From: Microbacteriaceae bacterium
Lineage (GTDB): Bacteria; Actinomycetota; Actinomycetes; Actinomycetales; Microbacteriaceae
Assembly: GCA_011620705.1 (NCBI GenBank)
Contig: WOYR01000067.1
Location: forward strand, 1-6,588
Length of the DNA stretch: 6,588 nt
Direction: 5' to 3'
Position 1 is the first letter of the stretch. The number at the start of each line of letters is the position of its first letter. Positions 1 through 5,719 of this stretch are shown here, piece after piece. Under the pieces are notes generated by a model, which was not told the DNA's origin, searched no databases, and was given only the letters and a program-made list of their open reading frames with translations. Made by a program: the position numbers and the translations under genes.

Positions 1-1119
1 GACCGCCAGACCGGCAAGACCGCGATCGCGATCGACACGATCATCAACCAGAAGGACAACTGGGCGTCGGGCGACACCGACAAGCAGGTGCGCTGCATCT
101 ACGTCGCCATCGGTCAGAAGGGCTCGACGATCGCCGCCGTCAAGGGTGCGCTCGAAGAGGCGGGCGCGATGGAGTACACCACCATCGTCGCAGCGCCGGC
201 GTCCGACCCCGCCGGCTTCAAGTACCTCGCCCCGTACACCGGCTCGGCCATCGGCCAGCATTGGATGTACGGCGGAAAGCACGTGCTGATCATCTTCGAC
301 GACCTGTCCAAGCAGGCGGAGGCCTACCGCGCCGTCTCGCTGCTGCTGCGCCGCCCGCCGGGACGCGAGGCATATCCGGGCGACGTGTTCTACCTGCACT
401 CCCGGCTGCTCGAGCGCTGCGCGAAGCTCTCCGACGAGCTCGGCGCGGGGTCGATGACCGGCCTGCCGATCATCGAGACCAAGGCGAACGACGTCTCGGC
501 CTACATCCCGACCAATGTGATCTCGATCACCGACGGCCAGATCTTCCTGCAGTCCGATCTCTTCAACGCGAACCAGCGCCCGGCGGTCGACGTCGGCATC
601 TCGGTGTCCCGCGTCGGCGGCGACGCCCAGGTCAAGAGCATCAAGTCGGTCTCGGGCACCCTGAAGCTCGAGCTGGCGCAGTACCGCTCGCTCCAGGCCT
701 TCGCGCTGTTCGCCTCCGATCTGGATGCCACCAGCCGCCGGCAGCTCGACCGCGGCGCCCGGCTGACCGAGTTGCTGCGCCAACCGCAGTACTCGCCGTT
801 CCCGGTGGAGAAGCAGGTCGTCTCGATCTGGGCGGGGACCAACGGCAAGCTCGACGACGTGCCCGTCGAGGACGTTCTGCGCTTCGAGTCCGAGTTCCAC
901 GACTTTCTGTCCCGCAAGACGAAGTCGCTCGACACCATCCGCGACAGCGGGGTGCTGAGCGACGAGGTGAAGGCGGAGCTCGAGAAGGCGGTGGACGACT
1001 TCAAGAAGGAGTTCCTCACCGGCTCGGGAGACCCGCTCGCCAGCGCCGGCAATGAGGTCTTCGAGCCGACAGAGGTCGAGGACGTCAATCAGGAGAAGAT
1101 CGTGAAATCGCGCCGCTGA
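1..1119 (+). CDS. atpA: ATP synthase F1 subunit alpha, 5'-truncated by the window edge
   Basis: This is the C-terminal 372 residues of the alpha subunit, which forms the alternating alpha3-beta3 ring of F1 and carries the non-catalytic nucleotide sites. Reading frame 1 opens at DRQTGKT, so the window begins one residue into the Walker A loop (family form GDRQTGKT), and roughly 170 N-terminal residues are missing. The segment GISVSRVGG contains the arginine finger, R204 of the visible part, that reaches into the neighbouring beta catalytic site. The chain continues about 32 residues beyond where E. coli alpha would end, in an acidic tail closing with a basic KSRR. Actinobacterial alpha subunits are known to be longer at this end. 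The gene is intact to its TGA and is followed 38 nt later by atpG. The identity is certain; only the 5' end is unseen. Confidence 0.98.
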   Translation, partial: DRQTGKTAIAIDTIINQKDNWASGDTDKQVRCIYVAIGQKGSTIAAVKGALEEAGAMEYTTIVAAPASDPAGFKYLAPYTGSAIGQHWMYGGKHVLIIFDDLSKQAEAYRAVSLLLRRPPGREAYPGDVFYLHSRLLERCAKLSDELGAGSMTGLPIIETKANDVSAYIPTNVISITDGQIFLQSDLFNANQRPAVDVGISVSRVGGDAQVKSIKSVSGTLKLELAQYRSLQAFALFASDLDATSRRQLDRGARLTELLRQPQYSPFPVEKQVVSIWAGTNGKLDDVPVEDVLRFESEFHDFLSRKTKSLDTIRDSGVLSDEVKAELEKAVDDFKKEFLTGSGDPLASAGNEVFEPTEVEDVNQEKIVKSRR

Positions 1120-1146
1120 GCGCCGACTGATACGACGAACACCGAA

Positions 1147-1153
1147 GGGAGGA
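1147..1153 (+). promoter_or_regulatory. Ribosome binding site of atpG
   Basis: GGGAGGA lies four bases before the ATG at 1158, in the 38-nt atpA-atpG gap. It is a strong Shine-Dalgarno match and fixes the atpG start. No promoter or hairpin is apparent in the gap, which fits one polycistronic mRNA. Confidence 0.85.
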
Positions 1154-1157
1154 CAGA

Positions 1158-2057
1158 ATGGGAGCCCAGCTCCGCGAGTACCGCGCCCGCATCAAGAGCG
1201 CGCAGACCACGAAGAAGATCACGCGCGCCATGGAGTTGATCGCGGCCTCGCGCATCCAGAAGGCCCTCGGCCGGGTGAGGTCCTCCGCGCCGTACGCCCG
1301 CGCCGTCACCCATGCGGTCTCGGCCGTCGCCACCTATTCCAATGTCGACCACGTGCTGACCACCGAGCCGGAGAAGATCACCCGCGCCGCGATCGTCGTG
1401 TTCGCCTCGGACCGGGGCTTGGCGGGCGCGTTCAATGCGAACGTGCTGCGCGCATCGGAGGAGCTCGCGACGCTGCTGCACGGCCAGGGCAAGGAGGTCG
1501 TCTATTACCTGATCGGCCGCCGCGCCGTCGGCTATTTCAGCTTCCGCAAGCGCGGCTTCGAGAAGGTCTGGACCGGCGACACCGATGAGCCGCAGTTCGC
1601 CACGGCGCAGGAGATCGGCGAGACGCTGGTTGCCAAGTTCATCCAGGGCGAGGACGAAGGCGGCGTGAACGAGATCCACATCGTCTACAACCGCTTCGTG
1701 TCGATGCTGACCCAGGAGCCCGAAGTGGTGCGCCTGCTTCCGCTGGAGATCGTCGAGGGCGTCGAGGACCCCGGCGGCACCGAGGTCTTCCCGCTCTACG
1801 AGTTCGAGCCGGACGCCAACACCGTGCTGGATGCCCTCCTGCCGGTCTACATCGACTCGCGCATCTTCAACGCCATGCTGCAGTCCGCCGCCTCCAAGCA
1901 CGCAGCCACCCAGAAGGCGATGAAGTCGGCGAGCGACAACGCCGACACGCTCATCCGCGACTACACCCGACTCGCCAACAACGCGCGTCAGGCCGAAATC
2001 ACCCAGCAGATCTCCGAGATCGTGGGCGGCGCCGACGCCCTGAGCTCCGCGAAATAG
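1158..2057 (+). CDS. atpG: ATP synthase F1 subunit gamma
   Basis: This gene encodes a 299-residue gamma subunit, the central rotor shaft that couples proton flow through Fo to conformational change in the beta subunits. The N-terminal helix begins MGAQLREYRARIKSAQTTKKIT, with the conserved ITRAMELIAASR next. The C-terminal helix carries YTRLANNARQAEITQQISEIVGGA, the part that threads through the alpha3-beta3 ring. The protein is about a dozen residues longer than E. coli gamma. Part of the difference is a Glu/Gly-rich loop (QGEDEGG) before the IHIVYNRF strand, in the region where mycobacterial gamma also carries an insertion. A strong ribosome binding site supports the ATG. The gene ends at TAG 2055-2057, inside the first copy of a 14-bp tandem repeat. 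Identification is by conserved terminal helices and operon position. Confidence 0.98.
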   Translation: MGAQLREYRARIKSAQTTKKITRAMELIAASRIQKALGRVRSSAPYARAVTHAVSAVATYSNVDHVLTTEPEKITRAAIVVFASDRGLAGAFNANVLRASEELATLLHGQGKEVVYYLIGRRAVGYFSFRKRGFEKVWTGDTDEPQFATAQEIGETLVAKFIQGEDEGGVNEIHIVYNRFVSMLTQEPEVVRLLPLEIVEGVEDPGGTEVFPLYEFEPDANTVLDALLPVYIDSRIFNAMLQSAASKHAATQKAMKSASDNADTLIRDYTRLANNARQAEITQQISEIVGGADALSSAK

Positions 2058-2088
2058 ACACCGCGAAATAGACACCGCGAAATAGATA
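2047..2088 (+). repeat. Three tandem copies of a 14-bp unit spanning the atpG stop codon
   Basis: The unit CCGCGAAATAGACA occurs at 2047-2060 and 2061-2074, and once more with a single C-to-T change at 2075-2088. Copy 1 contains the last codons and TAG of atpG; copies 2 and 3 fill most of the atpG-atpD gap. Because 14 is not a multiple of three, the three TAG triplets (2055, 2069, 2083) fall in all three forward frames. The array ends just before the atpD ribosome binding site. It looks like a local tandem duplication; any function is unproven. Confidence 0.95.
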
Positions 2089-2089
2089 C

Positions 2090-2094
2090 GAGGA
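2090..2094 (+). promoter_or_regulatory. Ribosome binding site deciding the atpD start
   Basis: GAGGA sits five bases before the ATG at 2100. It is the reason to accept that start and therefore the long N-terminal extension of beta. No comparable Shine-Dalgarno plus start codon is seen near the point where homology to other beta subunits begins (about 2217). Confidence 0.75.
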
Positions 2095-2099
2095 ATCCC

Positions 2100-3629
2100 A
2101 TGGCCACTGCGACCACCAAGGCACCCGCCGCCCGCACCCCCAAGAGCACGCCGCCCGCGCGCAACGCGCCCGCGAAGAAGGCCGGCTCCGAGCCGGCGAC
2201 CACGCCGTCCGCCGGCACGGGGCGCATCGCCCGCGTGACCGGCCCGGTGGTCGACATCGAGTTCCCGCATGACGCGATCCCGGAGATCTACAACGCGCTG
2301 AAGACCACCATCACCCTGGACGGCGAGGACAACGAGATCACCCTCGAGGTCGCGCAGCATCTCGGCGACGACGTGGTCCGGGCCATCGCCCTGAAGCCCA
2401 CCGATGGGCTGGTCCGCGGCGGCGAGGTGCGCGACACCGGCGCCGCGATCTCGGTGCCGGTCGGCGATGTCACCAAGGGCCACGTCTGGAACGTCACAGG
2501 CGATCTGCTCAACGGCGTCGAGGGCGAGAAGATCGAGATCACGGAGCGCTGGCCGATCCACCGCCAGCCGCCGGCCTTCGACCAGCTCGAGTCGAAGACG
2601 CAGCTGTTCGAGACCGGGATCAAGGTCATCGACCTGCTCACCCCGTATGTGCTCGGCGGCAAGATCGGCCTGTTCGGCGGGGCGGGCGTGGGCAAGACGG
2701 TCCTCATCCAGGAGATGATCTACCGCGTCGCCGCCAACCACGGCGGTGTCTCGGTGTTCGCAGGGGTCGGCGAGCGCACCCGTGAGGGGAACGACCTGAT
2801 CGGCGAGATGGAGGAGGCGGGCGTCTTCGACAAGACGGCCCTCGTCTTCGGCCAGATGGACGAGCCGCCGGGAACGCGCCTTCGCGTCGCGCTCTCGGCC
2901 CTCACCATGGCCGAGTACTTCCGCGATGTGCAGAACCAGGACGTGCTGCTGTTCATCGACAACATCTTCCGTTTCACCCAGGCGGGCTCCGAGGTCTCGA
3001 CGCTGCTCGGCCGCATGCCGTCCGCGGTGGGCTACCAGCCGAACCTGGCCGACGAGATGGGCGTGCTGCAGGAGCGCATCACCTCCACGCGCGGCCACTC
3101 CATCACCTCGCTGCAGGCGATCTACGTTCCCGCCGACGACTACACCGACCCGGCCCCCGCCACCACCTTCGCCCATCTGGATGCCACCACCGAGCTCAGC
3201 CGTGAGATCGCATCGCGCGGCCTGTACCCGGCGGTCGACCCGCTGACCTCGACCAGCCGCATCCTGGATCCCCGCTACCTGGGCGAGGACCACTACCGGG
3301 TGGCCACCGATGTCAAGCAGATCCTCCAGAAGAACAAGGAGCTGCAGGAGATCATCGCGATCCTCGGTGTCGACGAGCTCTCGGAAGAGGACAAGATCAC
3401 CGTGTCGCGGGCGCGCCGCATCCAGCAGTTCCTCTCGCAGAACACCTACATGGCGACCAAGTTCACCGGCGTCGAGGGTTCGACCGTTCCGCTGAAGGAA
3501 ACGGTGGAGTCGTTCGACGCGATCGCCAAGGGCGAGTTCGACAGCGTGGCCGAGCAGGCGTTCTTCAACGTCGGCTCGATCAGCGACGTCGAGGAGAAGT
3601 GGGCGCAGATCCAGAAGGAGAACGGCTGA
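2100..3629 (+). CDS. atpD: ATP synthase F1 subunit beta (catalytic), with N-terminal extension
   Basis: This 509-residue beta subunit is the catalytic ATP-forming subunit of F1. The conserved domain starts near residue 40 with GRIARVTGPVVDIEF. Walker A is GGAGVGKT (193-200, K199). The catalytic glutamate is E225 in GERTREGND, and Walker B ends at D287 in LLFIDNIFRF. The DELSEED motif, which contacts gamma, is at 425-431. All expected catalytic residues are present. The first 40 or so residues are rich in Ala, Pro, Thr and Lys, are probably disordered, and have no counterpart in typical beta subunits of about 460-485 residues. The gene lies 42 nt after atpG, and its 3' end contains the ribosome binding site of atpC. 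The function is certain; the role of the extension is unknown. Confidence 0.98.
   Translation: MATATTKAPAARTPKSTPPARNAPAKKAGSEPATTPSAGTGRIARVTGPVVDIEFPHDAIPEIYNALKTTITLDGEDNEITLEVAQHLGDDVVRAIALKPTDGLVRGGEVRDTGAAISVPVGDVTKGHVWNVTGDLLNGVEGEKIEITERWPIHRQPPAFDQLESKTQLFETGIKVIDLLTPYVLGGKIGLFGGAGVGKTVLIQEMIYRVAANHGGVSVFAGVGERTREGNDLIGEMEEAGVFDKTALVFGQMDEPPGTRLRVALSALTMAEYFRDVQNQDVLLFIDNIFRFTQAGSEVSTLLGRMPSAVGYQPNLADEMGVLQERITSTRGHSITSLQAIYVPADDYTDPAPATTFAHLDATTELSREIASRGLYPAVDPLTSTSRILDPRYLGEDHYRVATDVKQILQKNKELQEIIAILGVDELSEEDKITVSRARRIQQFLSQNTYMATKFTGVEGSTVPLKETVESFDAIAKGEFDSVAEQAFFNVGSISDVEEKWAQIQKENG
3613..3620 (+). promoter_or_regulatory. Ribosome binding site of atpC inside the end of atpD
   Basis: AGAAGGAG lies 11 nt before the ATG at 3632, within the last codons of atpD. 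With only two bases between the atpD TGA and the atpC ATG, translation of the two genes is probably coupled. It supports ATG 3632 over the in-frame GTG further upstream at 3599, which lies inside atpD. Confidence 0.7.
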
Positions 3630-3631
3630 TC

Positions 3632-3907
3632 ATGGCCGATCTGGATGCCCATGAACTGCATGTCAGCGTCGTCTCGGCCGATGCCGAGCTCTGGACGGGC
3701 GAGGCCCGGCAGGTCGTCGCGCGCACACTGATCGGCCAGATCGGCCTCCTCGCAGGCCACGAGCCGGTGCTGGGCATCCTGGCCGAGGGCGAGGTGCGCA
3801 TCACCACTCCCGACGGCGAGGTGATCGCCGTCAGCGCGCAGAACGGGTTCCTCTCGATGCAGAACAACATCGTCACCGTGGTCGCGGGTGCCGCCGAGTT
3901 GGTCTGA
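3632..3907 (+). CDS. atpC: ATP synthase F1 subunit epsilon, short form
   Basis: This 91-residue epsilon subunit is part of the rotor foot, joining gamma to the c-ring. The sequence matches the N-terminal beta-sandwich domain: LHVSVVSADAELWTGEA, then the conserved turn GQIGLLAGHEPVLGIL, then VRITTPDGE and a final strand NNIVTVVAGAAELV. It stops where the two C-terminal helices would begin; E. coli epsilon is 139 residues. No frameshifted helical domain is seen downstream, so the short form appears genuine rather than broken. I recall short epsilon proteins as common in Microbacteriaceae. The missing domain is the one that inhibits ATP hydrolysis in E. coli and Bacillus. It is the last gene of the F1 block; a kinase follows at once with no visible terminator. 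Confidence 0.95.
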   Translation: MADLDAHELHVSVVSADAELWTGEARQVVARTLIGQIGLLAGHEPVLGILAEGEVRITTPDGEVIAVSAQNGFLSMQNNIVTVVAGAAELV

Positions 3908-3913
3908 GGTTCA

Positions 3914-3932
3914 TCGTCGAACGAGTCGTCGA
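3914..3932 (+). repeat. Short direct repeat TCGTCGA x2 before the kinase start
   Basis: TCGTCGA occurs at 3914-3920 and 3926-3932, 12 bp apart start to start, ending directly before the GTG at 3933. It also contains a weak 4-bp inverted pair (TCGT/ACGA). It could be chance in a sequence rich in TCG; no regulator is implied. Confidence 0.35.
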
Positions 3933-4454
3933 GTGCTGATCGTGGCCGCGGGACTGCCCGGCGCGGGCAAGAGCACGATCGTCGAGGTCGTCGGCAACCG
4001 CCTGGGCGCTCCCGTCGTCTCCGTCGACCCGATCGAATCGGCCATCCTCAGCGCGGGCATCGACTCCGACCAGCCGACCGGGCTTGCGGCCTACCTGGTG
4101 GCCGGGGCGATCGCCGAGGCGATGCTCTCGGGTGGCGGCAGCGTGATCGTGGATGCCGTGAACGCGGTCGAGCCCGCCCGTGAGCAGTGGGTGAGACTCG
4201 CCGAGCGGCAGCAGACGCCGATCAAGTTCCTCGAGGTGATCTGCTCCGACCCGGAACTGCACCGCACCCGTCTGGCGAGCCGTCACCGCCGGCTCGCTCA
4301 CCTGGCGGAGCCGACATGGCACGCTGTCGAGCAGAGCCTGGACGAGTGGGAGGCGTGGACCGGCAGGACAGGCGCCGTCCCCCGCATCACCTTGGATTCC
4401 GTCCAGCCGCTCGCGGTCAACGTCGAGCAGGCGCTGGCGTTCCTCGGATCCTGA
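3933..4454 (+). CDS. Small P-loop kinase / ATPase of the AAA_33 type
   Basis: From GTG 3933 this encodes 173 residues that begin directly with the first beta strand and Walker A, GLPGAGKST (7-15). A DxxE-type segment (D32) follows on strand 2. A Walker-B-like strand is VIVDAVN (71-77, D74). An Arg-rich lid region (R111, R113, R117, R119, R120) precedes a PTWHAVEQSLDEWEAW helix starting at P127. This is the layout of small nucleotide-dependent phosphotransferases grouped as AAA_33, related to gluconate kinase, zeta toxin and chloramphenicol phosphotransferase. The substrate cannot be told. The start is uncertain: an in-frame GTG at 3888 would add 15 residues and overlap atpC by 20 nt. I prefer 3933 because family members usually start just before the P-loop, but neither start has a good Shine-Dalgarno. 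The gene is 19 nt upstream of yaaA and may be read through from the atp operon. Confidence 0.8.
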   Translation: MLIVAAGLPGAGKSTIVEVVGNRLGAPVVSVDPIESAILSAGIDSDQPTGLAAYLVAGAIAEAMLSGGGSVIVDAVNAVEPAREQWVRLAERQQTPIKFLEVICSDPELHRTRLASRHRRLAHLAEPTWHAVEQSLDEWEAWTGRTGAVPRITLDSVQPLAVNVEQALAFLGS

Positions 4455-4473
4455 GCGCCGACGGTCCCGCTCG

Positions 4474-5217
4474 ATGCTGATCATCCTGCCGCCCTCGGAG
4501 ACCAAGCGCGACGGGGGAGACCCGTCCCGCCCGCTCTCCCTCGATGCGCTCAGCTTCCCGAGCCTCAGCGGCCCCCGCACCCGCGCCCTCGGCGCGCTGG
4601 GCCGTCTGGCGCGCGATCGAGGCGCGGCGGCCGCCTTGCGGCTCGGCCCGACGCAGGCGGCCGAACTGCAGCGCAACAGGCTGGTCGGGAGCGGTCCGAC
4701 GATGCAGGCGCTCGAGCGCTTCGACGGGGTTCTCTATGAGGCGCTCGGGGTGTCGACGCTGCCGCGGGCTGCGCGGCAGTTCGCGCGCGACCGGGTTGTG
4801 GTGGGCTCGGCGCTGTTCGGCCTGCTGGGCGCCGAGGATCCGATCCCGGCCTATCGGCTCTCGCCCGATTCGCGGCTGCCGGGCACCCCCCTCAAGGCCC
4901 TGTGGAGCGCACCGGTCTCGGCTCTGCTGGGGGCCAGGACCGGCATGATCCTCGATCTGCGCTCGGAGGCGTATGCGGCACTCGGCCCCGCTCCGAAGCG
5001 GGAGGAGTCGTGGTACCTGCGCGTGGTGTCCGAGGGCGAGGACGGGCGCCGGCGCGCGCTGAACCACTTCAACAAGAAGGGCAAGGGCGAGTTCACGCGC
5101 GCCCTGCTGCTGGCGGGCGTCGATCATCCGGACGCCGCATCGCTGCTGAGCTGGGCGGCTGCCACCGGCATCCAGCTCGAGCCCGGTGCCGCCGGAGAAC
5201 TGGTGCTCGTGCTCTGA
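4474..5217 (+). CDS. yaaA: YaaA-family peroxide stress resistance protein (formerly DUF328)
   Basis: This encodes a 247-residue member of the YaaA family; E. coli YaaA, of similar size, lowers intracellular free iron and limits Fenton damage during hydrogen peroxide stress. Family signatures are the opening MLIILPPSETK, RFDGVLYEAL (82-91), SALFGLLGAEDPIPAYRL from 112, LDLRSEAY (160-167) and HFNKKGKGEF (198-207). The protein has no signal peptide or membrane segment, so it should be cytoplasmic. The ATG at 4474 places the PPSE motif at residues 6-9, as is usual, although no Shine-Dalgarno is visible. The gene lies 19 nt after the kinase and 16 nt before the membrane-protein gene. The family call is firm. 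A role in iron or peroxide control in this organism is extrapolated from E. coli. Confidence 0.92.
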   Translation: MLIILPPSETKRDGGDPSRPLSLDALSFPSLSGPRTRALGALGRLARDRGAAAALRLGPTQAAELQRNRLVGSGPTMQALERFDGVLYEALGVSTLPRAARQFARDRVVVGSALFGLLGAEDPIPAYRLSPDSRLPGTPLKALWSAPVSALLGARTGMILDLRSEAYAALGPAPKREESWYLRVVSEGEDGRRRALNHFNKKGKGEFTRALLLAGVDHPDAASLLSWAAATGIQLEPGAAGELVLVL

Positions 5218-5221
5218 GCCC

Positions 5222-5227
5222 TAGGGT
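5222..5227 (+). promoter_or_regulatory. Probable -10 element (TAGGGT) for a leaderless transcript
   Basis: TAGGGT fits the actinobacterial TANNNT -10 consensus. Its last T lies seven bases before the G of GTG at 5234, the usual -7 position, so transcription would start on the start codon itself. No good -35 is seen, which is common in this group. The alternative is that the purine-rich stretch is a ribosome binding site, but GGAGG at 5228-5232 is only one base from the GTG, too close for normal use. Confidence 0.5.
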
Positions 5228-5233
5228 GGAGGG

Positions 5234-5719
5234 GTGTACGACGACTACGGCAACGGGACGACCGGGGCGCTGATCGCCCTGGTGACGTTCCTGACCTTCG
5301 TGGCCGTCTACGTCGTCGTGCTGATCGCGGCCTACGCGGTGATGGCCCTGTCGCTTTCGCGATTCTTCCGCAAGGTCGGCGTGGAGCCCTGGATCGGCTG
5401 GGTGCCGTTCTACCGCTACTGGAAGTGGCTGGAGGTCGGCGGTCAACCGGGGTGGCTGTCAGTGCTGCTCGTCGTGCCGTACGCCGGCATCGCCACGCTC
5501 GTCTTCCTGGCAATCGGCATGCACCGCACCGGGTTGGCATTCCGCAAGGACGGCAGCTGGGTGGTGCTCGGGATCTTCCTCCCCTTCGTCTGGTGCTTCC
5601 TGCTGGCTCGCCGGAGCGAGGTCTACGACCCGCGCCTGATCACAGCCGCGGGTTTTGGGCCGCCCCGTGCCGGCTACGGCGCCGTGCCATCGACCGGGTC
5701 GGCGGGGCCGGCGGTCTGA
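5234..5719 (+). CDS. Small multi-pass membrane protein resembling DUF5684
   Basis: This 161-residue integral membrane protein starts at GTG and has about three hydrophobic segments, near residues 12-41, 74-96 and 108-125. Between the first two lies an aromatic, basic stretch: RFFRKVGVEPWIGWVPFYRYWKWLEVGGQPGW (in part, residues 43-74). Its conserved core (GxxPWxxxVPFYxxW, then the helix and an FRKDGSWVVLGIFLPF block) is what I associate with DUF5684, a family of unknown function sometimes annotated as related to signal peptidase I. No Ser/Lys catalytic dyad is evident, so I do not call it a peptidase. The C-terminal 25 or so residues are Gly/Pro/Ala-rich and probably disordered. It seems to have its own promoter, and its TGA abuts the stop codon of the convergent tag gene. 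Function unknown. Confidence 0.82.
   Translation: MYDDYGNGTTGALIALVTFLTFVAVYVVVLIAAYAVMALSLSRFFRKVGVEPWIGWVPFYRYWKWLEVGGQPGWLSVLLVVPYAGIATLVFLAIGMHRTGLAFRKDGSWVVLGIFLPFVWCFLLARRSEVYDPRLITAAGFGPPRAGYGAVPSTGSAGPAV

Noticed and set aside
1089..3293. A 734-codon open frame on the - strand across atpG and atpD
   Set aside because: It is antisense to two certain genes, has a low-complexity Arg/Gly/Leu/Asp composition and matches no family I know. Long antisense frames are expected opposite G/C-ending codons.
3599..3631. Earlier in-frame start (GTG 3599) for atpC
   Set aside because: It lies inside atpD, lacks epsilon homology, and the ribosome binding site at 3613-3620 points to ATG 3632.
3905..3932. 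Possible terminator after atpC
   Set aside because: Only a 4-bp inverted pair (TCGT/ACGA) with no T-run; too weak to call.
3873..4676. A 267-codon open frame on the - strand opposite the kinase and the start of yaaA
   Set aside because: Arg/Pro/Ala-rich shadow of the + strand genes, with no domain motif.
5234..5719. Signal peptidase I assignment for the membrane protein
   Set aside because: No conserved Ser or Lys catalytic motif is visible; the layout is three hydrophobic segments with an aromatic loop.
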